A DNA stretch of 64,000 nt from JAZFSZ01 sp036446455 (GTDB lineage Bacteria; Pseudomonadota; Gammaproteobacteria; Acidiferrobacterales; JAJDNE01): the NCBI GenBank assembly GCA_036446455.1, contig JAZFSZ010000115.1, forward strand, positions 1 to 64,000, given 5' to 3'. This document shows positions 55,933 through 63,932 of the stretch, piece by piece; the first letter of the stretch is position 1, and each line of letters begins with the position of its first letter. The position numbers were made by a program, and so were the translations under genes. Under the pieces are notes generated by a model. That model saw only the letters and a list, made by a program, of their open reading frames with translations, ran no database searches and had not been told where the DNA came from.

Positions 55933-56547
55933 ATGTACGAAGGAGAACGATTTAACAGCATTACCCACCTGATTGGCGCGGTAGCGGCGTTTGCCGGTAT
56001 GGTGGTGTTGGTAGTGCTGGCCTCGCGTCAGGGGGACCCGTGGAAGATCGTAAGCTTCAGTGTATACGGGGCAAGCTTGGTAGCGCTTTATACTTTTTCA
56101 GTTCTGTATCATAGTTTGCGCGGCAAGGCGAAGACGATTTTTCGTAAGCTGGATCATCATGCCATCTATCTTCTGATTGCCGGAACCTATACTCCCCTCA
56201 CCCTGGTTACGCTCCGTGGCGCCTGGGGCTGGTCTATTTTTGGGATAGTCTGGGGTTTGGCGATTTTAGGAATCGCGATTGACTCGCTTCCGCAGAAGGG
56301 GCGACGCATTGTGCCTGTAGTAATCTATTTGGTCATGGGCTGGCTGGCGGTGATGGCGACGGGGCCCTTGCTGCAGGCCTTGCCTCTCGCGGGATTCATT
56401 GGGCTGGTATCGGGAGGACTGTTTTATACGGTTGGAGTAATATTTTATGCATTGGATGGGGTACGCCATTTTCACGGTATTTGGCATCTGTTTGTACTGG
56501 CGGGCAGTGTCAGTCATTACTTCACCATTCTCCTGTTTGTTAACTAG
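55933..56547 (+). CDS. Hemolysin III family membrane protein (PAQR-like)
   Basis: 204 residues with seven membrane helices. Family motifs: EERFNSITHLIGAVAA-type start (here MYEGERFNSITHLIG), FSVLYHSLRG, KLDHHAIYLLIAGTYTPL and GVRHFHGIWHLFVLAGSVSH. The conserved Ser/His/Asp/His set (SxxxHS, HH, HxxxH) is the metal site shared with adiponectin-receptor-like hydrolases. The ATG at 55933 fits the family start; an upstream TTG is in frame. Despite the name, a hemolytic role is not established for most members. Confidence 0.88.
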   Translation: MYEGERFNSITHLIGAVAAFAGMVVLVVLASRQGDPWKIVSFSVYGASLVALYTFSVLYHSLRGKAKTIFRKLDHHAIYLLIAGTYTPLTLVTLRGAWGWSIFGIVWGLAILGIAIDSLPQKGRRIVPVVIYLVMGWLAVMATGPLLQALPLAGFIGLVSGGLFYTVGVIFYALDGVRHFHGIWHLFVLAGSVSHYFTILLFVN

Positions 56548-56558
56548 GACAGAAATAA

Positions 56559-56620
56559 GGGACAGTATCCATTAATTCCTTAGTCTGGACTTTTGCAAAA
56601 TTTGTAAAGGATACTATCCC
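56559..56620. repeat. Inverted repeat between convergent genes
   Basis: GGGACAGTATCC (56559-56570) is matched 11 of 12 by the complement of GGATACTATCCC (56609-56620), with 38 bases between. It begins 11 bases after the hemolysin III stop. It may form a long bidirectional stem or be the remains of a small REP-like or MITE-like element. No second copy was noticed in the window. Confidence 0.6.
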
Positions 56621-56687
56621 ACTCTCCCAAAAATCCTGAAGTTGCAATTGATCGCGGTATAGCGCTGCCGCAGGCGCGGACAAACGG

Positions 56688-57305
56688 TTAGAGGCCTGTC
56701 TGTTCGGCCCGCGCAGTCTTGTGAACAGCAGTGGCAAATAGCAGCCCGGTGAGCGCCCCGGCTACATGGGCCAGAGGAACAGGTGTAACGCCGCGTCCCA
56801 GGTCATGCAGAAAAAGACTTGCGCCCGTTATCCATTCAGCAATCAGTTTGGCAAGTAATAACACCAGTAGTACAACAAATAGCCAGCGCCTTCTGGATTG
56901 AATAATAAAAAAAGCCGATAAGCACAGGTAAGCCACGGTCGTGTTCACTATTCCGGACAGCCCCCCATAAAACATCAAGCCGGGTGCCAGCCAGTAAACC
57001 GACAATCCCGTGGTAACGGCGCTGGTCAGGCACAGGAACAGCATGCGCCCGTGGAGTCGGGTCTCGATAAAATAGCCGGCAATGGCCAGAGCCAGGGTGT
57101 TGTAAACGAGGTGCGCAAGGGAGAAGTGTACCCAGTGTCCGCTTACCAGCCGCCACCATTGGCCGGACTCCAGGTGCGTGCGCTCATACACCAGCCACTG
57201 CGGCAGACCTGGCATCACATAGACTGCTACCGCTGCACCAATAATCAGCAGCGTGTATACCGGGCGTCCCGAGACTAGTCGCGACGCCGACTGGGTAAAG
57301 ACCAT
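56688..57305 (-). CDS. Rhombosortase (rhomboid-family intramembrane protease)
   Basis: 205 residues, six membrane helices. The start and GQWWRLVSGHWVHFSLAHLVYN segments (His-60, His-65, Asn-69) and the catalytic Ser-117 in YGGLSGIVN with His-180 in PLAHVAGALTG fit the rhombosortase branch of rhomboids, which cut GlyGly-CTERM proteins. The gene overlaps by 31 bases the gene for a lipoprotein that ends in such a tail, so a dedicated enzyme-substrate pair is likely. The rhombosortase assignment rests on these motifs and the neighbour. Confidence 0.85.
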   Translation of the reverse strand: MVFTQSASRLVSGRPVYTLLIIGAAVAVYVMPGLPQWLVYERTHLESGQWWRLVSGHWVHFSLAHLVYNTLALAIAGYFIETRLHGRMLFLCLTSAVTTGLSVYWLAPGLMFYGGLSGIVNTTVAYLCLSAFFIIQSRRRWLFVVLLVLLLAKLIAEWITGASLFLHDLGRGVTPVPLAHVAGALTGLLFATAVHKTARAEQTGL

Positions 57306-58150
57306 GCAAGCAAGCCTGCCATCAGGGCCATCAGCAACAGTACATATGGATCAATTGAGCCACCGCCAGCGCCACCGCTGTATCCTTCTCGATAGCGTAC
57401 CGTATATTCCTTTGGCCGTTGTTTGACCTTCTTGCGGAAGAGCTGCAGCTGTTGATCAAGGCTGATGATCATTTTATCTGCGGACAGAGTCAGTCCGCGC
57501 TCGCGATCCTGGCGCAGGCGTTGCTGAATACCAACGGCGGTGCTCAGGCCTTTGACCTGGCTGATTCCCGGGGCCCGGAACAGGAACTTACGGCTTTTTA
57601 TATCGTAGACGGCTACATCTATCATGGTGTGGGTATCGTTCTTATTGCCGGGGACAACATAGGCACCAACAATGGTCCAATAGGTAATGGACAGGAAATT
57701 GTCGTCGGTGAACTGTGTCTGGTCGACAGAAACCAGGGCGATGACGTCCAGTCCATACATGGTGCGCAACTGCTCCAGGTTGGCAAAACCGCCCATGGGT
57801 TTCAGGTAGGGAGAGGGAATTACTTCAATCGATTTTACAAATTTATATTTTCTGAAGTGGTCCGCGACCTTATCCATGATTTCGGTTTTTTTGGATTCGG
57901 TTATTTTGCCGGTGCGCCAGCTGTAGGAGTGACCTGCTGGCACAAAGGCAATACCAACTCTCAGCGGTAGCGACAATACGGGGATACCGGGCTCAACGAC
58001 GTATCCGCTTTCCTTCGGGTACAGGTATTCCATTACACTGCTGGCATAGTGAGTGCTGCGCGGCGTAAAGCAAGAGGACAATAACAAGGTAAGAATTATG
58101 GCCAGTAAGAAAGCAATCCTGTGGCCAAGCACACCACTTTTATTTTGCAT
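57275..58150 (-). CDS. Lipoprotein with GlyGly-CTERM-like tail (rhombosortase target)
   Basis: 291 residues. An N-terminal lipobox (LLLSSC, Cys-27) makes it a lipoprotein. The body (40-250) is a mixed alpha/beta domain (LPLRVGIAFVPAGHSYSWRT, YGLDVIALVSVDQTQF, TMIDVAVYDIKSRKFLFR). The C-terminus reads GYSGGAGGGS (256-265), then a 20-residue hydrophobic helix and an SRRR end, the signal cut by rhombosortases. So both ends are membrane sorting signals. GAGGGACGG precedes the ATG at 58150. It fits the family described as rhombotarget lipoproteins, always beside a rhombosortase. Function of the mature protein unknown. Confidence 0.85.
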   Translation of the reverse strand: MQNKSGVLGHRIAFLLAIILTLLLSSCFTPRSTHYASSVMEYLYPKESGYVVEPGIPVLSLPLRVGIAFVPAGHSYSWRTGKITESKKTEIMDKVADHFRKYKFVKSIEVIPSPYLKPMGGFANLEQLRTMYGLDVIALVSVDQTQFTDDNFLSITYWTIVGAYVVPGNKNDTHTMIDVAVYDIKSRKFLFRAPGISQVKGLSTAVGIQQRLRQDRERGLTLSADKMIISLDQQLQLFRKKVKQRPKEYTVRYREGYSGGAGGGSIDPYVLLLMALMAGLLAWSLPSRRRD

Positions 58151-58238
58151 CGACCGTCCCTCCCTGATTTGTGGGTCTTGGAATACTCTATTCCTATGCC
58201 AGGTGTGACGCAATCTGCCGCCGTCTGACCAGCACGGA

Positions 58239-59657
58239 TTAGTGGTTTTCTGCCGGGCTCATAATTTCTGACCAGTTGGACTCATTCATCAGACTTGCAT
58301 CACTTGCCAGTTTTCTTGCTTCCTGCTCATGACCACCATGCCTAAGGATCTCGGCTTTTAATAGCGTAGAGTTTTTGCTGACCGGGTTTAATTCAAGGGC
58401 TTTGTTAACGTTACGCATCGCCAGCATATTTTTATTTGTTAGATAATATGCCAGGGCAAGGTTGTGATAGGCTTTTTGATAGGCAGGATCGCTGTTAATT
58501 GAAGCTTGAAAATGTTTGATCGCTTTTAAATATTGCTTTTCCTGCGCATACAGTACACCGACATCATCGTTGGCTTCTGCATTGCCTGCATCGAGCTCTA
58601 TTGCCCTGATTAGGTCTTTTTTGGCGTGCTTGAGCTTCCCCATCCAGATGTAGCGCACACCGCGCTTGGTATAGGCTTTGGAGCTGTCGGGATTACGGCG
58701 AATGTATTCGCTGAGATCCTGAATAGCCAATATGAATTGCCGGTTCCGTCCATAGGCGAGGCCGCGCCCAAACCAGGCCTCATCAAATTCGCGGTTGAGT
58801 TTAATAACAGTTGAATAATCGGCAATAGATTTTTCGAATTCGTATAGCCCCAAGTAAGCATGCGCCCGTTTTATGTAGGCAATTATATTATTTGGTTGGG
58901 TGGCCAATAGATCTGAATAATACGTTATCGCCTCATGGTAATCATCGGGAGCGCTCGGTCCATTCTTTGTGGAGAAAACAGGATATGACGTTTTCTGTTT
59001 GATTTCAGCCAAAGGGTCAAGATACATTCCCGCTGACAACGGCAAATCAGAGAAGCAAGCGAGATACGTCCCTGTGTAGTCAAAAGGCTTTTCCGGCATT
59101 TCGTACTCTTCCAGAGAAAGTGATACATCGCCACCCCATAGCGTTCCTTCGCATTTCTCAAAGATACGTTCACCGGAGGCATCGAACTGGCGGTAGGCAT
59201 GCAGGCCATTATCATACGCGTGGAAGTTAATCAAAGTCTGGAACGGGGCATTACGGTCGTAAGGCAAGTATGCCGCCACGTAATCACGAATCAATTTATT
59301 GTTCGAGTCGTAGATAAAAATCTCGATCGTATGCAGGAGATTGTTTTTCTTGTTGTGCCAGCGTATTCGACTGAGTAAATTATTGCTGTTTTTGTCTATA
59401 TAGTTTTCTTCCAGAAAACGGTAATTTTTGCTGTATTCACCACCATAAGAACCATAACCCTTTGCGGTTTTAGTATCGACTTTTGCAACAATTGTATTGT
59501 GGACGGTCAGCAGGGATTCGGCGAATTTATTCCATGCGTCCACCTCCGCCTGGTTGACTCGCACAGAGGTTTCAATCGAGTTTGCCTGCAGGGTGCCAAG
59601 CAGGCCAAACGCCAGAGAAAGTAGTAATGGCAGCAGAATAAAGTTTACTGACCGCAT
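58239..59657 (-). CDS. Secreted TPR protein of unknown function
   Basis: 472 residues with a signal peptide (MRSVNFILLPLLLSLAFGLL, cleavage near LQA-NS). An N-terminal beta-rich domain (30-230, WHNKKNNLLHTIEIFIYD; SLSLEEYEMPEKPFDYTG) is not recognised. The C-terminal half holds about six tetratricopeptide repeats (from YHEAITYYSDLLATQPNNI to LALAYYLTNKNMLAMRNVN). Start at the ATG at 59657 because the signal peptide begins there; an upstream frame runs to 59753. It lies 88 bases upstream of the rhombotarget lipoprotein gene, same strand, so they may be co-expressed. No GlyGly tail. Confidence 0.75.
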   Translation of the reverse strand: MRSVNFILLPLLLSLAFGLLGTLQANSIETSVRVNQAEVDAWNKFAESLLTVHNTIVAKVDTKTAKGYGSYGGEYSKNYRFLEENYIDKNSNNLLSRIRWHNKKNNLLHTIEIFIYDSNNKLIRDYVAAYLPYDRNAPFQTLINFHAYDNGLHAYRQFDASGERIFEKCEGTLWGGDVSLSLEEYEMPEKPFDYTGTYLACFSDLPLSAGMYLDPLAEIKQKTSYPVFSTKNGPSAPDDYHEAITYYSDLLATQPNNIIAYIKRAHAYLGLYEFEKSIADYSTVIKLNREFDEAWFGRGLAYGRNRQFILAIQDLSEYIRRNPDSSKAYTKRGVRYIWMGKLKHAKKDLIRAIELDAGNAEANDDVGVLYAQEKQYLKAIKHFQASINSDPAYQKAYHNLALAYYLTNKNMLAMRNVNKALELNPVSKNSTLLKAEILRHGGHEQEARKLASDASLMNESNWSEIMSPAENH

Positions 59658-59765
59658 CGGCTGTAATCTTCTGTTGATGGTACTGCTGGGGTAGACGGTT
59701 GGCAGCAAAATAATATTCCATGGGACCCAATACAACGGACGAGCATAATCCAATCTACTTGCTCC

Positions 59766-60377
59766 TCAATCCTGTTTTAGCGGTGTACCCCAGGTTGCTT
59801 CAAAAAATTTCTCGTCCAATGGATAGCGTTCACGCGGGGCAAGTTCGCGAGCCTTACGATCTTGATCAAGCTGTTCGGCACTGGCAACGGGGTGGCCGAC
59901 GGTTATCATGGCCATGGGGGTATAGCGTTGCGGGATGTTGAATGCCGCACGCAATTTTTCACTGTCAAAGCCCCCCATCTGGTGGGCCATGAGACCCATG
60001 GCGGATGCTTGAATACACAGGCAGGTGCTGGCTGCACCGGTGTCGTGCTGCCCCCAGCGGTTGGGCTTGCCGGGTTTTTTGGTAAATTCGCTGTCCGCAC
60101 ACGCCGCCAGCAGCAGGGGTGCATCAATAACCCAGCTCTGGTTGCCCTCACCGAGACAGGCGAAGGCCTTTTGCCAGCTTCCGGGGTCACTGCTCTTGTC
60201 CCAGACAAGGTAGCACCAGGGCTGGTCATTGAAGCAGGAAGGTGCCCAGCGGGCGGCTTCCATTAGCGTGACGATTTGCTCACGCGTTAACGGAGTTGTC
60301 TCAAATGCGCGGCCGCTCCAGCGTCGCGCCAATACTTCATGGATGGGGTGTTGCGTGTCGGCGAGCTTTTCAATCAT
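59766..60377 (-). CDS. Nitroreductase family flavoprotein
   Basis: 203 residues from ATG 60377. FMN-binding motifs: RRWSGRAFETTPLTREQI at the N-terminus, EAARWAPSCFNDQPWCYLVW, and the C-terminal GLMAHQMGGFDSEKL and VGHPV segments. These enzymes reduce nitro-aromatics, quinones or activated alkenes with NAD(P)H. Seventeen bases after the glutathionyl-hydroquinone reductase gene, same strand. The frame also contains an upstream ATG that would overlap that gene. Confidence 0.88.
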   Translation of the reverse strand: MIEKLADTQHPIHEVLARRWSGRAFETTPLTREQIVTLMEAARWAPSCFNDQPWCYLVWDKSSDPGSWQKAFACLGEGNQSWVIDAPLLLAACADSEFTKKPGKPNRWGQHDTGAASTCLCIQASAMGLMAHQMGGFDSEKLRAAFNIPQRYTPMAMITVGHPVASAEQLDQDRKARELAPRERYPLDEKFFEATWGTPLKQD

Positions 60378-60393
60378 TATTGATTGTCTTGCA

Positions 60394-61362
60394 TTAAGCC
60401 GCAACCAGTCGGGCGCGGTTATGAGGTTCATTAAAATCAATAACCGGTCCCCGGGGTACAATGCGTGTAGGGTTAATGGATTCGTGGCTTTGGAAATAAT
60501 GGTTTTTGATGTGGTCCATGTTAACTGTCTCGGACACGCCAGGTATCTGGTAGAGTTCTTTCAGGTAATTCCAGAGGTTGGGATAATCGACAATGCGCTG
60601 CAGGTTGCACTTGAAGTGGCCGACATAAACGGAATCAAAACGCATCAAGGTGGTAAATAAGCACCAGTCGGCTTCGGTAATAATGTCGCCACAGAGGTAA
60701 CGTTGATCGCCCAGCACTTGATCCCAATGGTCAAGGGCGCCAAACAATTCAGCCACTGCGTCGTCGTATGCCTCCTGACTGGCAGCGAAACCTGATCGAT
60801 ATACACCATTGTTTATCGGTTCGTAAATCGCATCGATAGTGTCATCTACTATCTCCTTCAGTTGTGCCGGATAGAACGACACAGCAGCATCGCCAATGGC
60901 ATCGAATTCAGTATCGAGCATACGAATTATTTCGCGTGATTCGTTGTTAACGATGGTCTTTTTCTTCTTGTCCCACAGTACGGGCACCGTCACACGGCCG
61001 GTGTAGTCCGCCTTGGCCAGCAGATATACTTCGCGCAGAAATTTTTTGTGGTTAACGTCGTCCGGAATGCAGCCGGCATTGTCCGTAAATTCCCATCCGT
61101 CATCACCCATAAAGTGATCCACCACCGACAGGGAGATGGCATCTTCAAGTTTTTTTAGTTTTCGCAGGATCAGCGTGCGGTGCGCCCAGGGACAGGCCAG
61201 CGATATATATAAATGATAGCGCCCCGCTTCGGCCTTAAATCCGGAAGAGCCGTCGGCTGTTATCCGGTTATGAAATTGTGTTTTCGGCCGCTGGAAGCGA
61301 CCCTTTTCATCGGGCTGGTACCACTCGGTGGTCCACTTGCCGTTTATGAACTGACCCATCAC
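60394..61362 (-). CDS. Glutathionyl-hydroquinone reductase (GST family, YqjG/ECM4 type)
   Basis: 322 residues, full length. The catalytic Cys-57 lies in LYISLACPWAHRTLI, followed by VVDHFMGDDGWEF. The thioredoxin-fold domain ends with VPVLWDKKKKTIVNNESREI, and the helical GST domain with DHWDQVLGDQRYLCGDIITEADW. Such enzymes remove glutathione from glutathionyl-hydroquinones. A ribosome site, AGGGG, precedes the ATG. It sits just beyond the intrinsic terminator at 61378-61407, so it may have its own promoter. Confidence 0.93.
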   Translation of the reverse strand: MMGQFINGKWTTEWYQPDEKGRFQRPKTQFHNRITADGSSGFKAEAGRYHLYISLACPWAHRTLILRKLKKLEDAISLSVVDHFMGDDGWEFTDNAGCIPDDVNHKKFLREVYLLAKADYTGRVTVPVLWDKKKKTIVNNESREIIRMLDTEFDAIGDAAVSFYPAQLKEIVDDTIDAIYEPINNGVYRSGFAASQEAYDDAVAELFGALDHWDQVLGDQRYLCGDIITEADWCLFTTLMRFDSVYVGHFKCNLQRIVDYPNLWNYLKELYQIPGVSETVNMDHIKNHYFQSHESINPTRIVPRGPVIDFNEPHNRARLVAA

Positions 61363-61377
61363 CTATCCCCTTAATGT

Positions 61378-61407
61378 AAAAAGTGGGGAAGGCGTGATGC
61401 CTTCCCC
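61378..61407 (-). terminator. Rho-independent terminator after doxX
   Basis: GGGGAAGGC (61385-61393) pairs perfectly with GCCTTCCCC (61399-61407) around a five-base loop. On the minus strand the stem is followed by AC and five T (complement of 61378-61382). Nine G/C-rich base pairs plus T-run: a strong terminator splitting CDGSH-pirin-DoxX from the downstream GST and nitroreductase genes. Confidence 0.88.
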
Positions 61408-61429
61408 GATTCCCCTCTTCAGCTATTTC

Positions 61430-61831
61430 CTAATCTGCCTTGAGGCTCTTCGGACCGGAACCAAAAGCCATGATCAACAGCATGGCGCCCATCATGGAAA
61501 CGTTTTTCAGGAACATTGCCATCTGAGTTTGCATTTGATCTTGAGGTACTGCCCAGAATGCATGAAACATCAGCGACACCGGGATCATCCACAGGAACAG
61601 CGCAGTGGCACCCCAGCGGGCCTTCCAGCCGACGATGATCATGGCGGCGCCCCCGACTTCAACAATAATGGTAACTACCAGTGCAATATCGCTTAAAGGC
61701 ACACCCATCTTAGCCATGTAGCCTGAAGTACCTGCAAAACTTCCTATCTTCATAAGTCCTGACATTAAAAAAATAGTCGCCAGCAATACGCGTCCGACGA
61801 TTGGACCCCATTCTTTAATTGCATCATTCAT
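61430..61831 (-). CDS. DoxX family membrane protein
   Basis: 133 residues with four membrane helices. Family start GRVLLATIFLMSGLMKIGSF, then GVPLSDIALVVTIIVEVGG, ALFLWMIPVSLMFHAFWAV and a last helix near MGAMLLIMAFG. DoxX proteins accompany redox enzymes, often quinone- or thiol-linked. GGAG eight bases before the ATG. Part of the CDGSH-pirin-DoxX unit; the terminator follows 23 bases after the stop. Confidence 0.9.
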   Translation of the reverse strand: MNDAIKEWGPIVGRVLLATIFLMSGLMKIGSFAGTSGYMAKMGVPLSDIALVVTIIVEVGGAAMIIVGWKARWGATALFLWMIPVSLMFHAFWAVPQDQMQTQMAMFLKNVSMMGAMLLIMAFGSGPKSLKAD

Positions 61832-61879
61832 CGTTAGCTCCTTTTTTGTCTATCAATCTATTGAGGGAATTGCCCGTTA

Positions 61880-62581
61880 TTACCCGGGCAGGTCAAAAAG
61901 CAGAACTTCGCTATTATCGATACCGTGCAAATGCACCACGTTTTCGGCCTTGATACGCGCACCGTCACCTTCAGATAGCAGTGTGCTATTTAATTGAACA
62001 TTGCCGCGGGCTACATGAACGTAGGTCTTGCGACCATTGGCGAGCTTGTGTGTGACTGACTGGTTGCCATCCAGAATCGTGGAGTAAATACTGGCGTCCT
62101 GGTTGATGGTGATGGAGTTCTCGCGGCCGTCGCCAGAGGCCACCAGGCAAAGCTGACCATTTTGCTTTTCCCGATCGATTCGTTTTTGCTCGTAGCTTGG
62201 CTCCAAGCCGGTGCGATCGGGTAAGATCCAGATCTGCAGCAAACGAACCGGCTGCGATTCGGAGGCATTGAACTCGCTGTGGGTGAGCCCCTTGCCCGCC
62301 GTCATGCGCTGTATCTCGCCAGCATGGATCACCGAGCCATTGCCCATGCTGTCCTTGTGTTCGAGGCTGCCTTCCAGAACGTAGCTGAGGATTTCCATAT
62401 TGCGGTGCGGATGGGTGGGGAAGCCCGCTCCCGGATCGACGGTGTCATCATTGATCACACGTAAGGCCGAAAAACCCATGTTTTCGGGATCGTAATACTC
62501 GGCAAACGAAAAGCTGTGAAAGCTGTCGAGCAAACCGTAGTTGGCATGACCGCGTTCACTGGCTTTGCGAATGGTTATCAC
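61880..62581 (-). CDS. Pirin family protein (YhhW-like)
   Basis: 233 residues, two cupin domains. Metal ligands are visible as His-57, His-59, His-101 and Glu-103 (FPTHPHRNMEILSYVL; GLTHSEFN), the same set as in YhhW and human pirin. Some bacterial pirins have quercetin dioxygenase activity; others are redox sensors. The start is GTG with GAGGTGACAG upstream. It follows the CDGSH gene by 21 bases. Confidence 0.92.
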   Translation of the reverse strand: MITIRKASERGHANYGLLDSFHSFSFAEYYDPENMGFSALRVINDDTVDPGAGFPTHPHRNMEILSYVLEGSLEHKDSMGNGSVIHAGEIQRMTAGKGLTHSEFNASESQPVRLLQIWILPDRTGLEPSYEQKRIDREKQNGQLCLVASGDGRENSITINQDASIYSTILDGNQSVTHKLANGRKTYVHVARGNVQLNSTLLSEGDGARIKAENVVHLHGIDNSEVLLFDLPG

Positions 62582-62602
62582 CTGTCACCTCGCTGCTCGC
62601 GG

Positions 62603-62839
62603 TTAGATATTTTTGTGGGTGCCATCACAAAACGGTTTGCCCCCGGTTTGTTTGCAACCACAAAGGTAGACCATTTTTTTCTCGTCAATTTTGAAGACCA
62701 ACGGCTGCAGATTGGTAACTTGGTGTGAGCCATCGCAGAACGGCTGGTTCTGGGAGCGGCCACAGGCGCACCAGTAATAGGTGCCGGGCTCAAGCTCAAC
62801 CGCATAAGGTTCTTTTTGTGCAATCCTGGCTTCTGACAA
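62603..62839 (-). CDS. Double CDGSH iron-sulfur protein
   Basis: 78 residues with two complete CDGSH motifs: Cys-24, Cys-26, Cys-35, His-39 (PFCDGSH) and Cys-60, Cys-62, Cys-71, His-75 (PFCDGTH). Each should bind a 2Fe-2S cluster with three Cys and one His, as in MiNT-type tandem proteins. The start is a TTG with AGGA eight bases upstream; a longer frame to 62908 runs through the operator dyad and lacks family similarity. First gene of the unit opposite the LysR regulator. Confidence 0.88.
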   Translation of the reverse strand: MSEARIAQKEPYAVELEPGTYYWCACGRSQNQPFCDGSHQVTNLQPLVFKIDEKKMVYLCGCKQTGGKPFCDGTHKNI

Positions 62840-62993
62840 TTGTTGTGTCCTCGCTGTTGCGGGCCTCAGCTCCAAAAGCCGAATTTTAATGTTGATATTA
62901 TTCAGCAAAATTGAATGCTGTGCGGCAGTCTAGGCTTGTGGTTTTTCCAGTGATAGCGAATAATTTCGCAAATCTTGTTCAGAATACCTGAAT
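62840..62993. promoter_or_regulatory. Divergent LysR/CDGSH control region with two matched dyads
   Basis: 154 bases. TTCA-N7-TGAA occurs at 62901-62915 and again at 62978-62992, 77 bases centre to centre. Both contain the T-N11-A core typical of LysR-type operators. A third dyad, GCGAA-TAAT-TTCGC (62956-62969), lies between. The second TTCA dyad ends one base before the LysR ATG, so binding there should limit the regulator's own expression. Confidence 0.65.
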
Positions 62994-63932
62994 ATGCGTC
63001 TGACACTGGATTCTCTTGCCATACTCGATGCCATCGACCGTCGCGGCAGCTTCGCTGCTGCTGCCGACGAATTGCATCGGGTGCCATCGGCCGTAACCTA
63101 TTCCATTAGCAAGCTGGAGGACGACCTTGATGTCGCCCTGTTTGATCGCAGCGGCCATCGCGCCGAGCTCACCGAGGCCGGTCGTGAGTTACTGCAGGAG
63201 GGGCGGCACCTGTTACGCGCGGCGGCCAGCCTCGAGGGTCGGGTCAAACGCGTCGCCACCGGCTGGGAAGCCGAACTACGCATTGCTGTCAGCGACCTGG
63301 TTAACATGCACAAGGTGTTTGAGCTGGCTGAGGAATTTTATGCGCAGCAAAGTGGCACCCGGTTAAAACTTATCGAGGAGAGCTATGGCGGGACCTGGGA
63401 TGCGCTGGTATCTGATCGCGCTGATCTCATTATCGGCGCGCCGGGAGAAGGTCCGCCGGGGGGTGGTTACGCCACACGTCCTATGCGTGAGATGGTGTTC
63501 GTATTTGTTGTGACACCCGGCCACCCATTGGCCACCCTGCCCGAGCCTTTGAAAAGCAGCGATATTCTTCTGCACCGTTCCGTATCCGCCGCCGATAGCT
63601 CGCGAAATCTGCCCCCGCGATCGTCCGGCCTGCTCTCCGGGCAGGAAGTGCTGACGGTCACCGATATGGTTGCCAAATACGAAGCGCAGCGCATGGGGCT
63701 GGGTGTAGGCTTTCTGCCCGTATCGTGGGTACAACAAGACGTGGCTGCAGGTGACCTGGTGATCAAGCAGGTGGAGGATAACAAGGAGGGCGGTTTGGGC
63801 GTTGTGGCCTGGCGAACGGAGCATCAGGGTCGCGCCTTGCACTGGTTTCTGCGGCAGCTGGAAGACCCCGATGTGATTAGTGGTCTGCTGGCGCCGCCTT
63901 CCTGCCTCAATCAATTGGCAGGTAATTCGTGA
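62994..63932 (+). CDS. LysR-family transcription regulator
   Basis: 312 residues. The N-terminal winged helix (1-60) reads LDSLAILDAIDRRGSFAAAA, VPSAVTYSISKLEDDL and ALFDRSGHRAELTEAG, all typical. The effector-binding domain (90-300) follows, with LIEESYGGTWDALVSDRADL and VTDMVAKYEAQRMGLGVGF. No redox-active Cys is visible in the sensor domain (one Cys near the C-terminus), so an OxyR-like mechanism is unlikely. Divergent from the CDGSH-pirin-DoxX unit, the usual place for a LysR target. Confidence 0.92.
   Translation: MRLTLDSLAILDAIDRRGSFAAAADELHRVPSAVTYSISKLEDDLDVALFDRSGHRAELTEAGRELLQEGRHLLRAAASLEGRVKRVATGWEAELRIAVSDLVNMHKVFELAEEFYAQQSGTRLKLIEESYGGTWDALVSDRADLIIGAPGEGPPGGGYATRPMREMVFVFVVTPGHPLATLPEPLKSSDILLHRSVSAADSSRNLPPRSSGLLSGQEVLTVTDMVAKYEAQRMGLGVGFLPVSWVQQDVAAGDLVIKQVEDNKEGGLGVVAWRTEHQGRALHWFLRQLEDPDVISGLLAPPSCLNQLAGNS

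Noticed and set aside
63363..63914. A 183-codon minus-strand open frame
   Set aside because: Shadow of the LysR effector domain; no ribosome site or protein-like motifs.
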